Assembly: GCF_017813235.1 (NCBI RefSeq)
Contig: NZ_JAGISH010000003.1
Location: forward strand, 109,571 to 173,570
Direction of reading: 5' to 3'
Origin: Sagittula salina
Lineage (GTDB): Bacteria > Pseudomonadota > Alphaproteobacteria > Rhodobacterales > Rhodobacteraceae
DNA: 64,000 nucleotides
The translations under genes and the position numbers were made by a program. Within the stretch, counting starts at the first letter, position 1. Each line of letters opens with the position of its first letter. This document shows, piece after piece, positions 30,318-40,222 of the stretch. Under the pieces are notes generated by a model, which worked only from the letters and a program-made list of their open reading frames with translations, was not told the DNA's origin and did not search any database.

Positions 30318-31475
30318 ATGCCGCTGCCATTTCAGGACCTGAACGCCCTGCATGCTGCTCTGTTGCAGGCGTTTCGGAACCGGGCGGAATTCGAGATGTT
30401 CCTGATGCGGCGTGGCCGCGTCTACGAGGACCTGACCGGCGCCGCGCGCCGGGATATCGAGTTCTTCAACATCCTCGTCGAGGCCAATGCCAAGGGCTGG
30501 CTGGGCGACCTCGCCCGCGCGCTGTCCGAAGATCCCGGCCTGTCGGGCAACGCCGCGCTGACGCAGGCCGCCGAATCCCTCCTTGCCAAGCTGCACGAAC
30601 CGCAGGCCCCCGCCCTGCCGGACACCGCCCTGCCCCCGGCACGCGTCTCCGACGCGGCCAAGGCGCGGGCCGACAGTCACGACGAGGACGTGCAGGACGC
30701 GCTCCAGCGCATCGTGGACAAGATCAATCCCTACGTCGATGCGGTAGCGGTGCTGCAAAGGCTGGCGCGCACCGGCTGCCACACCGGGCGGGTAGAGGCC
30801 TTTGGGGGCACGCAGGGCAGTTGCCTTCTGGTGGGGCCGGACCTCGTGCTGACAAACCACCACGTGATGAGTCCTCTGAAACCCGTGGAGGCCGGGCACC
30901 TCGCGGTGCGTTTCGATTTCTACAAGGACGAACACGGCATCGTGCACGACGGCTTTACCGTCGGGATGACAGCGGACTGGCTGGTGCTCGACAGTCCGCC
31001 CGCACCGTCCGATTTCAGCAACGACCCCGATGACGAAGCGACGGCCGACCACCTTGATTACGCGCTGGTGCGGCTGGCGGAGGACGTCGGCATCCGCCCC
31101 TGCCACACCGCGCTGGGGGGTGGGACGGGCGGCAGGGCGACGGGGCGAGGCTGGACGACGCTCGACACGGACGCCCCCTGCCCGCAACGTGGCGCCTACC
31201 TGACCATCGTCCAGCACCCCGTCGGCGCCCCTCGCAAAAGCACGCCGGGCAAGGTGCTCAGCTACGGCCCCTCCGCGCGGCGTATCCGCTACGACGCCAA
31301 TACCGAAGTTGGCTCCTCCGGTTCTCCGGTGCTGAACGGCGAAGGCCGGCTGTGCGCGCTGCACCACTCCGGCGATCCGAATTTCGACCTCAACGCCTTC
31401 AATCAGGGCATTCCCATCGGCCTGATCGCGGCGGATATCGCGGCGCGCGGCGTGATCCTGCAGGCGGCGTCATGA
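30318..31475 (+). CDS. EAD1-like domain fused to trypsin-like serine protease
   Basis: A 385-aa intracellular protein. Residues ~5-75 (LNALHAALLQAFRNRAEFEM, FFNILVEANAKGWLGDLARA) fit the helical effector-associated domain 1 (EAD1), an adaptor that pairs components of bacterial conflict systems. After a ~75-residue linker comes a trypsin-like protease with His182 (TNHHV), Asp248 (LDYALVRL) and Ser334 (GSSGSP), all present. TTGGAGA precedes the ATG. It opens a three-gene operon whose next product carries a second EAD1-like domain, so the two probably bind through like-with-like adaptor contacts and the protease is the triggered effector. Confidence 0.85.
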   Translation: MPLPFQDLNALHAALLQAFRNRAEFEMFLMRRGRVYEDLTGAARRDIEFFNILVEANAKGWLGDLARALSEDPGLSGNAALTQAAESLLAKLHEPQAPALPDTALPPARVSDAAKARADSHDEDVQDALQRIVDKINPYVDAVAVLQRLARTGCHTGRVEAFGGTQGSCLLVGPDLVLTNHHVMSPLKPVEAGHLAVRFDFYKDEHGIVHDGFTVGMTADWLVLDSPPAPSDFSNDPDDEATADHLDYALVRLAEDVGIRPCHTALGGGTGGRATGRGWTTLDTDAPCPQRGAYLTIVQHPVGAPRKSTPGKVLSYGPSARRIRYDANTEVGSSGSPVLNGEGRLCALHHSGDPNFDLNAFNQGIPIGLIAADIAARGVILQAAS

Positions 31476-31509
31476 CCGGGACGCGCCTCATCGCATCCGG
31501 AGGGCCGCC

Positions 31510-32568
31510 ATGCACCTGAGCCCGGAAGACATCGGCACCCTGCACGGCGCGCTTCTGGGCGCCTATCCGGCGATCGCCGGTTTCGACCACATGCTGAAGA
31601 TGCCGCCCATCGGCAAGAACCGCGAGGACATCATCCTCGAAAGCAACGGCGTCACCCGGCCGGTGATCTACGAACACGTCATCCACGCGGCCCAGGCGCA
31701 GAACTGGCTGACTGACCTGATCCGGGGCGTTCTGAACGCGCAGGACGCGCATAGCCCGCTTCATGCCACGCTGGCGCCGCTGCTCGACCGCCACGCCGCC
31801 GAGGCCACGCAGACGCTGCTGAAACGCCTGACCTGCGACGGCGTGGCCTTTGCCAACCGCGACGGGCTGCGCGACACCCTGACAGAAATGCTCAACGTCG
31901 AAGGGCCGCGCGTGCTGGTGCTTTACAACGACGGGCGGCGGCGCCATTGCGGCACATCCTACAGCTGGTACCTGGTCAACGTCCTCGCCCGAGAAAAGGC
32001 CAAGGCCGAGCGCATCTACCACGACTTCGACGACTTCGGAGACCACTCGCCCACCGGCCTGATCGACTCGCTCTGCCTGCAGATGGGCTTCGACCCGCCC
32101 GACATCGGCGACGACAGGCCCAGCGATGCCCAGCTTGCCGCCCGCTATGTCCTCAAATTCCTCGGCCTGTTCCGCAACAGCGACCGCACGTGGTGGATCG
32201 TTCTGGACAATGCCCACCGGGCCCACGTGCCCCCCGAAACCCGCGAGATGATCGCCGGCATCGCGCGCAAGGTCTCCTCCGGGGCGATGGAGCGGGTGCG
32301 CCTCTTCGTGCTGGGTTTTGACCGCCGGATGAGCAATCTGCACGCCAATTATTCCCGGCAAGACAGCCTGCGTCCGCTGTCGCGCGACCATGTGCAGCGC
32401 TTCGTGGAGGACGTGCGCAGCCGCTACAACGCGCTGGGGGACTATGCCGACGTCGATGCCGCGCTGGAGGATCTGCTCGCCGACGTGGATTTCGACGCGC
32501 CCGACCTGGAGAAATTGCAGATTTTCTCCGACAAGCTCGGTCGCCTTATTCCGAGGGCGCCGCGATGA
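31510..32568 (+). CDS. EAD1-like domain fused to degenerate (inactive-type) STAND NTPase domain
   Basis: A 352-aa protein. Residues ~5-78 resemble EAD1 (LHGALLGAYPAIAGFDHMLK, EHVIHAAQAQNWLTDLIRGV). Residues ~115-345 resemble a small STAND-type P-loop domain: beta-strand VLVLYN, then NDGRRRHCGTSYSW at 140-153 where the P-loop should be, with Thr149 in place of the Walker A lysine, and a Walker B-like WWIVLDNAH at 228-236. This fits the inactive iSTAND class described with EAD-containing systems. It likely bridges the protease and the large STAND protein. The start has GGAGG; the stop overlaps the next gene in ATGATG. Confidence 0.75.
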   Translation: MHLSPEDIGTLHGALLGAYPAIAGFDHMLKMPPIGKNREDIILESNGVTRPVIYEHVIHAAQAQNWLTDLIRGVLNAQDAHSPLHATLAPLLDRHAAEATQTLLKRLTCDGVAFANRDGLRDTLTEMLNVEGPRVLVLYNDGRRRHCGTSYSWYLVNVLAREKAKAERIYHDFDDFGDHSPTGLIDSLCLQMGFDPPDIGDDRPSDAQLAARYVLKFLGLFRNSDRTWWIVLDNAHRAHVPPETREMIAGIARKVSSGAMERVRLFVLGFDRRMSNLHANYSRQDSLRPLSRDHVQRFVEDVRSRYNALGDYADVDAALEDLLADVDFDAPDLEKLQIFSDKLGRLIPRAPR

Positions 32569-35500
32569 TGGCGCCCCCGCAGGACGCGCCGGACCGCGAC
32601 GGCCCCGCGATCCGCGCCGCCGCGCTGCTGGCGTGGTACGACCCCTACAGCACCGGGGGCAAACCGCGCGACCCGGAGGAAACCGAGGATCTGACCGCCA
32701 TTGGCCGGCCGGTGACGCGACCGCCGGGCGCATGGTCGCTGCACCCGCTGACCCGTCGCCGCCTTCTGCAACGCTTCGACAGCCGCGACGACGCCCGCGC
32801 CCTGCTCGCCGCCCAGACCGACGCGCCCGACATCCCCGTTCAACGCGGCATCGCCCTGCTTCTGGCGGGACCGGAGGCGGTGACCCGCGCCATGACAGAG
32901 GCCGATCCGCAGGTGCTCGCGGGGCTGGTGCAAGCGCGCGGCTGGCTGGACGGCGTGCCCGCATTAAGCGACGGCCTGCCCGGCACCGAGACCCTGACCC
33001 AGTCCCTGCAGGAGGCCCGCCGCTCCGAACCGCTCCGCAAGCTCGTCGGCTCCCATTTCTCCGGACGGGGCGATATTCTCGACCAGCTGCGGCAATACAT
33101 CGAGGCCCCCGGCGGCGAACAGGACATCCTGTTTCTCTACGGCCCCGGCGGCATCGGCAAATCCTCCGTCCTGGCGAAATTCGCCCTCGACGCGCGGCAG
33201 TCCGGGCTGCTCGACGCCGTGGTCTACCTCAACCTCGACCGTGCCGTGCTGCGCGCCGAGGAACCGCTTACCCTGCTCGAGGACATGCTGCTGCAGATCC
33301 GCGGCCAGATCGCCGGTGCCGAAGACACGCTGGCTCCCGCAATCGAGAACGTCAGCCACCTGCTGCAACAGCTCACCGCTGACACCGCTGACACCAGCCT
33401 GCTGGAAAGCGTCATGACCTTCTCCGGCGGGCGGGCGTGGGAAAGCGTGCTCGACGACACCATTCGCCGCCTCAACGCGCTGGCAGTCGCGCGGCCCATG
33501 CTGGTCATGGTCGACACCTTCGAACTGGCCTGGAATCAGGGGCGCGAGGTCGTCTCCGAAATCTGGCGGCTGGGCCAGCGTCTTGCCCACGACGTGCCAC
33601 AGCTGCGCATCGTCGCCGCCGGTCGCGTGACAGAGCCGGGGTTCACCGCAAACGCGGTGCCGCTTCAGGCGCTGGAAAAGACCGATGTGGCCCGGATCCT
33701 CGCCGAAGCACTGGGACAGGACCCCGACCCGGCACTCATCGACGCGGTTCACGACGGCACGGACGGCTACCCCCTCATGGTGCGCCTGACCGCCATCGAC
33801 ATCGCGCAACAGGGCGCCGAGGCCTTCTCCGATCCGGAGGCCCGCGCCCGACTGGTGGCGCAACTCCGCGACCGGGGCCGCATGGCCTTTCTCACCGGGC
33901 GCGTGCTGAACCAGATCACGGATCCCATGGTGCGGCGTCTTGCCTCTCCCGGCCTTGCCCTGCGCCGGATCACCGTGCCCGCGATCCACCAGATCCTCGC
34001 AGGTCCCTGTGCCCTGCCGCTGGCCGAAATCGCCAAGGAGGCCCTGCACCAGCGCGGCGAGAACCCCGGCGGACGGTCACAGACCACGCGGGAACATCTC
34101 GGCGCAGAGGCGCTCTTTGCCCGGCTGGCCGCGCAGCTCGATCTCGTGACGCCCGACGACAGCGACCCCGGTGGCCCCGCGCTGGTGCATCGCCGCGACG
34201 TGCGCGCGCTGATGCTGCCCCCGCTGCGTCAGCACGAAGCCGCCCGCGCGCGCGAAATCGACGACCGTGCCGTGGCCTTCTATGCGGGCCAGCCCGGACG
34301 CCGCGCCCGGGCGGAGGAGATCTATCACCGGCTGTGGCGCGGTGACACGCCAGAGGTTCTGTCAGACCGCTGGAGCGGCGCCGCCGCGCCCTATCTTGCC
34401 GACGCCCTGCCGGAATTGCCCGACCCCGCCCGCGACTGGCTGGCCCGGCATCTGGGCGACCGAGCCGGGCTGGAGCAGTTCCACGACGGCCCCTTTGCCG
34501 GGCGCGATGCGGCGCTGGACCGGATCGCCCGCCACATCGCCGCGCCGGGGCCGCAGCCCCCGTTGCAAGTCTGCGGGCCGGGCGGCGTCGGAAAGTCGAC
34601 ACTCGTGGCGCAGGCTGTCCGCACTGCACAAGTGGCGGGGGATGCCGCCGCCTCCGTCTACCTCGACCTCTCGCTGCTGCCGCCGGAAACGCTGCGCCAG
34701 TTCCTGCCCACCCTGCTGGTGCAGGCGGGCGAGGCCCTTCCCGAAAGCGCCCCCGGCCAGCGCCAGTCCATCCTCGACCTCGCCAGCGCGATCATGGACG
34801 GCGTGCCACCGCCGCCGGACTTCGACGCCGTGCTGCCGCAGGCGGACGCACCCACCCTGATCGTGCTCGACAACCTCGAAGCGCTCGACCGCATGGCGGA
34901 TGCGGACCTTGCAGCCCGCATCGCCGCCGACCTCTCCGCTCTCGCTCTCGGTGCCGCGCGCCTGCGCCTGATCGGCGTCGGCCGCCACCCCCTGCCCGGC
35001 CTGCATGGCCCGACGCTGACCCTTGGTGGCCTCGGCCCGACGGAGGTCGCCGCGCTGGTGCAAAAGATCGCCGGGGATACGCCGTCCGACGCGGTGCTCG
35101 ACGCCATTGTGGCCACCACCGGGGGCAGGCCGCAAATGGTCCGCCTGCTGGCGCATTCCCTTGCCGGGCCAGGGCGTGACGCCGTGCTGCGCGGGCTCGA
35201 ACAGGGCACCACCGACCCCGAAGAGGCCGTCATCCGCAGCCGGCTTCTGTTCCACCGCATCCTCGATGGCATCAAGGACCCGACCCTGCACGCCATCGCC
35301 GCGCATTGTCTTGTGCTGCGTCTGCTCGATGCTGATCTGCTGTTGCATGTGCTGGGTCCCGCGCTCGACCTCGCGCTCGACCCCGCGCAGGCTCCGCCGC
35401 TGATGCGCGCCCTGCGCGACCTCACCCGGCTGGTCACGGACACGCCGAAGGGCGACGATCTCACCCTTCAGGTGTTTGGCGATGTGCGCCGCATCCTGCT

Positions 35501-36689
35501 GCCCGAGGTGCGCGAGGCCGACCCGCAGGCCACCGCCCGTATCGACAGCGCCGCCGTGACCTGGTTCGCCGCCCGCAAGGGCCTGCCCGACCGCGCGGAG
35601 GAACTTTACCACCGGCTCTGGCGCGGCGACGATGCCACCACACTCGACGCGCGCTGGAACCCTGATTGCGCCGATCTGCTCACCGCCGTTCTACCGGAAC
35701 TGCCGCCGCGCGCGCAGGGCTGGCTGTCGGCGAAACTCGGAACCGGGGTAACCAGCGAAACGGCCTTTGCCCTCGATCAGCCCGAATGGGAGGCCGCCCG
35801 CGCCCGGATGGCCCGCCAGCTTCTGGCCAAAGGCGCCCCCGCCGAAGCGCTTGACACGATCCGCCAGCGCCACACGCGCCTGCCGGGCAGCGTGCTCTAC
35901 GACCTCGAAGCGGAGATCCTGCTGGCCCTCGGCCGCGCCGAAGACGCCGACCGCGTGCTGCAATCCGGACTTGCCAGCCTTGACGACGCACCCGACCCGC
36001 ACCGCCGCTGCGAAATGCTGCTTTTCACCAGCCTCTTCCGGGAACGCCGGCGCGCCTTTTCCCAGGCCGCCGAAATCGCCGCCCGCGCTGCGGAGCAGGC
36101 CGCCGCGATCGGCGATGACGAACTGCACCTGCGCGCGATCTCCGCCCTGCTCCGGCTGTATCGCAAGACCCGCGCCCGCCCCGGCCCGCCGCGCGACGCG
36201 CTGGTGTTGCAGGCGATGAAACTCGTCTTCAGCCCGCCCGAGGATCCGGGCACAGAACCGGGCGCACCGCGCACCGTGCGCCCCTTCGTTGCCGGCAATC
36301 CGGCGCTGGCGCGTGGCCTCGCCGCCGAACTGGGCGCCGAGGCACCGGAACTGCTGGAACTCGGTCTGGGTCCCGGCATGGCCTTCTCCGCCGGGGATTC
36401 AAACACCGGCGCCCTGATAGAAGCCGTGACCGACCGGCTGCTGACCGTAACCGCCGCCGATATCGGCAACACTCTGCGCAAGGCGCTGGCGGACGGGCCG
36501 GAGGCCACCATGCGCCTCGTGCCGGAACTCCTCGGCCGGGCCCGCGACAGCAATGCGCTCGATCAGGTGGCAAAACCGCTGTCATGGGTGCTTGCCGCCG
36601 ACGTCGACCAGCGCATCGGCGCCGTGCCCTCGCGCTCCATGATGGAACGCCATACCGGCCTCGACCTCGGACCCGTCCAGAAAAAGTGA
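32565..36689 (+). CDS. Giant protein with two tandem STAND P-loop NTPase modules and TPR-like C-terminus
   Basis: A 1374-aa protein. Residues 1-160 are helical and unassigned. STAND module 1 has Walker A GPGGIGKS at 193-200 and Walker B LVMVDTFE; module 2 has GPGGVGKS at 671-678 and Walker B LIVLDNLE. Each is followed by a winged-helix-like region ending in a near-identical segment, RAEEIYHRLWRGD (582-594) and RAEELYHRLWRGD (1010-1022), showing internal duplication. Residues ~1060-1210 look like TPR-type helical pairs (EALDTIRQRHTRLPGSVLYD). Both P-loops look active. STAND proteins act as ligand-gated switches that oligomerise; this one is probably the sensor of the locus. Overlaps the preceding gene by four bases. 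Confidence 0.85.
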   Translation: MMAPPQDAPDRDGPAIRAAALLAWYDPYSTGGKPRDPEETEDLTAIGRPVTRPPGAWSLHPLTRRRLLQRFDSRDDARALLAAQTDAPDIPVQRGIALLLAGPEAVTRAMTEADPQVLAGLVQARGWLDGVPALSDGLPGTETLTQSLQEARRSEPLRKLVGSHFSGRGDILDQLRQYIEAPGGEQDILFLYGPGGIGKSSVLAKFALDARQSGLLDAVVYLNLDRAVLRAEEPLTLLEDMLLQIRGQIAGAEDTLAPAIENVSHLLQQLTADTADTSLLESVMTFSGGRAWESVLDDTIRRLNALAVARPMLVMVDTFELAWNQGREVVSEIWRLGQRLAHDVPQLRIVAAGRVTEPGFTANAVPLQALEKTDVARILAEALGQDPDPALIDAVHDGTDGYPLMVRLTAIDIAQQGAEAFSDPEARARLVAQLRDRGRMAFLTGRVLNQITDPMVRRLASPGLALRRITVPAIHQILAGPCALPLAEIAKEALHQRGENPGGRSQTTREHLGAEALFARLAAQLDLVTPDDSDPGGPALVHRRDVRALMLPPLRQHEAARAREIDDRAVAFYAGQPGRRARAEEIYHRLWRGDTPEVLSDRWSGAAAPYLADALPELPDPARDWLARHLGDRAGLEQFHDGPFAGRDAALDRIARHIAAPGPQPPLQVCGPGGVGKSTLVAQAVRTAQVAGDAAASVYLDLSLLPPETLRQFLPTLLVQAGEALPESAPGQRQSILDLASAIMDGVPPPPDFDAVLPQADAPTLIVLDNLEALDRMADADLAARIAADLSALALGAARLRLIGVGRHPLPGLHGPTLTLGGLGPTEVAALVQKIAGDTPSDAVLDAIVATTGGRPQMVRLLAHSLAGPGRDAVLRGLEQGTTDPEEAVIRSRLLFHRILDGIKDPTLHAIAAHCLVLRLLDADLLLHVLGPALDLALDPAQAPPLMRALRDLTRLVTDTPKGDDLTLQVFGDVRRILLPEVREADPQATARIDSAAVTWFAARKGLPDRAEELYHRLWRGDDATTLDARWNPDCADLLTAVLPELPPRAQGWLSAKLGTGVTSETAFALDQPEWEAARARMARQLLAKGAPAEALDTIRQRHTRLPGSVLYDLEAEILLALGRAEDADRVLQSGLASLDDAPDPHRRCEMLLFTSLFRERRRAFSQAAEIAARAAEQAAAIGDDELHLRAISALLRLYRKTRARPGPPRDALVLQAMKLVFSPPEDPGTEPGAPRTVRPFVAGNPALARGLAAELGAEAPELLELGLGPGMAFSAGDSNTGALIEAVTDRLLTVTAADIGNTLRKALADGPEATMRLVPELLGRARDSNALDQVAKPLSWVLAADVDQRIGAVPSRSMMERHTGLDLGPVQKK

Positions 36690-36795
36690 CCCAAGGCCGA
36701 CAGCCACCGCCCCCCTGCGGCTTTACCAGAGCGCGTTTACCCGATGCTAACCAAGTTTGCCGCAGGCTGCGCAGCGGGTCCGACCGGGGAAACGC

Positions 36796-38310
36796 ATGAC
36801 CGCCACCGCCTATACCGTCGCCTTCGAAGGGGTGGAGGCCCGCCCCGTGCAGGTGCAATGCGCGGTGACCACCGGCGTGCCGGCCTTTTCCATCGTGGGC
36901 CTCCCGGACAAGGCCGTGTCGGAGGCGCGCGAACGCGTGCGCACCGCACTCACCGCCCTGTCCATCGCGCTGCCCTCGAAACGCATCACGGTGAACCTGT
37001 CGCCCGCCGACCTGCCGAAGGAAGGCTCGCATTTCGACCTGCCCATCGCGCTCGGTCTCCTTGCCGCGCTGGAGATCCTGCCGCGTGACGCGGTCGCCCA
37101 GACGCTGGCACTGGGCGAACTGTCGCTTGACGGAACGCTGGTGCCAGTGCTGGGGGCCCTGCCCGCCGCCATGTGCGCCGCAGAGGAGGACCGCACCCTG
37201 CTCTGCCCGCGCGCCAGCGGCGCGGAAGCCGCCTGGGTCGAAGCCTGCACCGTTCTGGGTGCGTCCAGCCTGCTGGACATCATCCACCATTTCACCGGGC
37301 GCCAGGTTCTTGAGCCCGCCCGTCCCGGCGAGGTGCTGCACCCGGTCGGCCACCGCGATCTGCGCGACGTGAAGGGGCAGGAACGCGCCAAACGCGCGCT
37401 TGAAATCGCCGCCGCCGGGCGTCACCACATGATCATGATCGGCCCGCCCGGCTCCGGTAAATCCATGCTCGCCGCGCGGATGCCCGGCCTCTTGCCGCCG
37501 CTCACCCCGCTGGAGGCGTTGGAAACTTCCATGATCCACTCCATCGCGGGGCTGTTGACGGATGGCGGCATCTCTCGCACGCGGCCCTTTCGGGAACCGC
37601 ATCACACCGCGTCCATGGCGGCGCTGATCGGCGGCGGGCGCGGTGCCAAGCCCGGCGAAATCAGCCTCGCCCACAACGGTGTACTCTTCCTCGACGAGTT
37701 CCCCGAATTTCCCCGAACCGTGCTGGAAACCCTGCGCCAGCCGGTGGAATCCGGCGAAGTCATGGTCGCCCGCGCCAATGCGCATGTGCGCTACCCCTGC
37801 CGTTTCCTGCTGATGGCGGCGGCCAACCCCTGCCGCTGCGGCCATCTGTCTGACGCCAATCGCGCCTGTTCAAAGGCCCCGCTTTGCGGCGAGGACTACC
37901 TCGGCCGCATCTCCGGGCCGCTGATGGACCGCTTCGATCTGCGGCTGGAGGTCCCCGCCGTCAGCCACACCGACCTCGACCTGCCGCCCTCGGGCGACGC
38001 GTCGGCACAGGTCGCCGCGCGGGTCGTCGCCGCCCGCAAGGTGCAGGAGACCCGCTTCGCCGACCACCCCGAGTTGCGCACCAACGCCGATGCCGAAGGG
38101 CGGATGCTGGACGAAATCGCCGCGCTCGATGAAGAAAGCCGCACCGTGCTGAACAAGGCCGCCGACCGTTTCGGCCTGTCGGCGCGCGGCTATCACCGCG
38201 TCCTGCGGGTGGCGCGCACCATCGCCGACCTCGACGGCGCGGACCGGATCGCACGCCCGCATCTGGCAGAGGCGCTCAGCTACCGGCTGATTGCCGCAAA
38301 GGAGGTCTGA
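36796..38310 (+). CDS. comM: ComM/YifB-family Mg-chelatase-like AAA+ ATPase
   Basis: A 504-aa AAA+ protein: an N-terminal Lon-protease-like domain (AFEGVEARPVQVQCAVTTGV), Walker A GPPGSGKSML, Walker B VLFLDEFPEF and the C-terminal Mg-chelatase domain with LSARGYHRVLRVARTIADLD. ComM is a hexameric helicase that promotes branch migration during natural transformation in gammaproteobacteria; the alphaproteobacterial homologue may act in general recombination. The ATG at 36796 begins the conserved MTATAYTVAF. Its end overlaps the converging hydrolase gene by 31 bases. Confidence 0.95.
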   Translation: MTATAYTVAFEGVEARPVQVQCAVTTGVPAFSIVGLPDKAVSEARERVRTALTALSIALPSKRITVNLSPADLPKEGSHFDLPIALGLLAALEILPRDAVAQTLALGELSLDGTLVPVLGALPAAMCAAEEDRTLLCPRASGAEAAWVEACTVLGASSLLDIIHHFTGRQVLEPARPGEVLHPVGHRDLRDVKGQERAKRALEIAAAGRHHMIMIGPPGSGKSMLAARMPGLLPPLTPLEALETSMIHSIAGLLTDGGISRTRPFREPHHTASMAALIGGGRGAKPGEISLAHNGVLFLDEFPEFPRTVLETLRQPVESGEVMVARANAHVRYPCRFLLMAAANPCRCGHLSDANRACSKAPLCGEDYLGRISGPLMDRFDLRLEVPAVSHTDLDLPPSGDASAQVAARVVAARKVQETRFADHPELRTNADAEGRMLDEIAALDEESRTVLNKAADRFGLSARGYHRVLRVARTIADLDGADRIARPHLAEALSYRLIAAKEV

Positions 38311-39176
38311 ACAAAGCGCGCCGCCCGTTTCAGCGTGGCGCGCCCCTCCGGCACCCAGCCCTGAAACAACGGCCAGACGTGCGGCGCGGTGGGATGGACC
38401 TCCGTTTCCACCCGCGCGCCGAAGCCGCGCAGCCGCTCCGCCATCCGTGCGCAGTCGTCGCGCAGTATCTCCGTCTCCGCCCAGGCGAGGAAGACCGGCG
38501 GGCAGTCCGGGAAATCGGCATAGAGCGGCGAGGCGCGCGGGTCCGTCGGGTCCGCACCATCCAGAAAGAGTGTCGCCAGATCGCCGATCCGCTCCGGCGG
38601 CAGCAACGGGTCACTGTCCGCGTTTTCCCGCAGCGAGGCGCCGGTCAGCGCTAGGTCCGTCCAGGGGGAGAAGACCACCGCCCCCGTAGGCCGTTCACCA
38701 CGGCGACAAAGCGCCCCCAGCAGCGCAAGCGCCAGTCCGCCGCCCGCCGAATCGCCGCCCAGCACGATGTCCCGAGGATGATACCCCTGCGCGCGCAACC
38801 GGTCCCAGGCCGTCACGGCAGCCTCGAACTGCGCCGGAAAGCGCGCCTCCTGCAACAGCGGATAGCGCGGCGCACAGACCTCGACCTGTGCATCGCAGGA
38901 CAGCGCACCCAGCATCGCGCGATGCGTCCACGGGCTGCCCGAGATATACCCGCCGCCGTGAAACCAGAGGATCGCCTTGCCGGATTTGCAGGTCCCGCAG
39001 GCAACCCATGTCAGCCCGCCGGGGCGTTCGAAAACGCGCAGGTAGGGCGGAACCCAAGCCAGTTGCGAGGAACGCTCCACCTGCAGGGCGGCCTCCTGCG
39101 GGGAGGCGGTGCGGCCGATGCGCCGCTTCGTGATCAGCCGCAGCTGCGCATTGAGCAGCCGCAGCTGCCAGCTCAT
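38280..39176 (-). CDS. Alpha/beta hydrolase, hormone-sensitive-lipase (family IV esterase) type
   Basis: A 298-aa esterase: HGGGY oxyanion motif ([13 protein letters not shown]) and GDSAGGG nucleophile elbow, with Asp in the DPTDP region and His in TAPHVWPLF completing a plausible triad. It probably hydrolyses short-chain acyl esters. The start overlaps the gshB stop in ATGA, so it is the last gene of a leftward rsmI-yraN-gshB-esterase operon; the longer upstream frame is a gshB shadow. Confidence 0.9.
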   Translation of the reverse strand: MSWQLRLLNAQLRLITKRRIGRTASPQEAALQVERSSQLAWVPPYLRVFERPGGLTWVACGTCKSGKAILWFHGGGYISGSPWTHRAMLGALSCDAQVEVCAPRYPLLQEARFPAQFEAAVTAWDRLRAQGYHPRDIVLGGDSAGGGLALALLGALCRRGERPTGAVVFSPWTDLALTGASLRENADSDPLLPPERIGDLATLFLDGADPTDPRASPLYADFPDCPPVFLAWAETEILRDDCARMAERLRGFGARVETEVHPTAPHVWPLFQGWVPEGRATLKRAARFVQTSFAAISR

Positions 39177-40132
39177 GCCTGTGCGGCCGTTTCGCCTGCC
39201 GCGACCTTCGGCTCGATCGCGAGCCAGATCTTCTCTGCCACGTTGATGCCATCGAACCGCTCCAGCTCCTGGATGCCGGTGGGCGAGGTGACGTTGATCT
39301 CGGTCAGCCAGTCGCCGATCACGTCGATGCCGACAAAGATCTGCCCGTGCTCGCGCAGAACCGGCCCGATGCGGGCACAAATCTCGCGGTCCCGCTCGGT
39401 CAGTGCGACCTTCTCTGGACGGCCGCCGACGTGCATGTTCGACCGCACCTCGCCCTCCGCCGGTACGCGGTTGATCGCGCCCACCGGCTCCCCATCGACG
39501 AGGATGACACGCTTGTCGCCCTTGGCGACGGCGGGGAGGTACCTCTGCACGATCAGCGGCTCGCGCGAGAAGCCGGTAAAGAGTTCGTGAAGGGAGGACA
39601 GGTTGCGGTCATCCTGCGTCAGGCGGAACACGCCCGCGCCGCCGTTGCCATAGAGCGGCTTGAGGATGATATCGCCGTGCTTGGCACGGAAGCGGCGGAT
39701 CGCCTCCAGATCGCGGGCGATCATCGTCGGCGGGGTCAGATCCTCGAAGCCGAGGACCAGCAACTTTTCGGGGAAGTTGCGGACCCAGAACGGATCATTG
39801 ACCACCAGCGCCTTGCCCTTCAGCCGCTCCAGCAGGTGCGTCGTGGTGATGTAATGCATGTCGAAAGGCGGGTCCTGCCGCAGCCAGACCACATCCATTT
39901 CGCCGAGGTCGACGGTCACCCGCTCGCCAAGCACGGCGGGTTTCTCCGCCACGCGCTGCACCGTCATCCAGTGGCCTGTGGCCGTGATCCGCCCCTCGTC
40001 GAAGGCCAGCTGGTCCGGCCCGTAGTAGAACAGCCTGTGCCCGCGCGCCTGCGCCTCCTCGGCGATGCGAAAGGTGCTGTCGGCATTGATGTCGACCCCG
40101 GTGATCGGGTCCATCTGAAAGGCAATCTTCAT
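39173..40132 (-). CDS. gshB: Glutathione synthetase
   Basis: A 319-aa ATP-grasp enzyme that joins glycine to gamma-glutamylcysteine. Recognisable stretches: [51 protein letters not shown], and the C-terminal metal/substrate region [20 protein letters not shown]. Length matches E. coli GshB (316 aa). The start at MKIAFQ is chosen over an ATG 13 codons earlier because the family begins there. Confidence 0.97.
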   Translation of the reverse strand: MKIAFQMDPITGVDINADSTFRIAEEAQARGHRLFYYGPDQLAFDEGRITATGHWMTVQRVAEKPAVLGERVTVDLGEMDVVWLRQDPPFDMHYITTTHLLERLKGKALVVNDPFWVRNFPEKLLVLGFEDLTPPTMIARDLEAIRRFRAKHGDIILKPLYGNGGAGVFRLTQDDRNLSSLHELFTGFSREPLIVQRYLPAVAKGDKRVILVDGEPVGAINRVPAEGEVRSNMHVGGRPEKVALTERDREICARIGPVLREHGQIFVGIDVIGDWLTEINVTSPTGIQELERFDGINVAEKIWLAIEPKVAAGETAAQA

Positions 40133-40222
40133 GCGCGTTCCCCGCAACTGTCCGGTACGATTTGCGCCCATTGATGGCGCAAGCCGCAGCCAGAGGCAAT
40201 GCAGGCCGCGTTGCCGAAGCTG

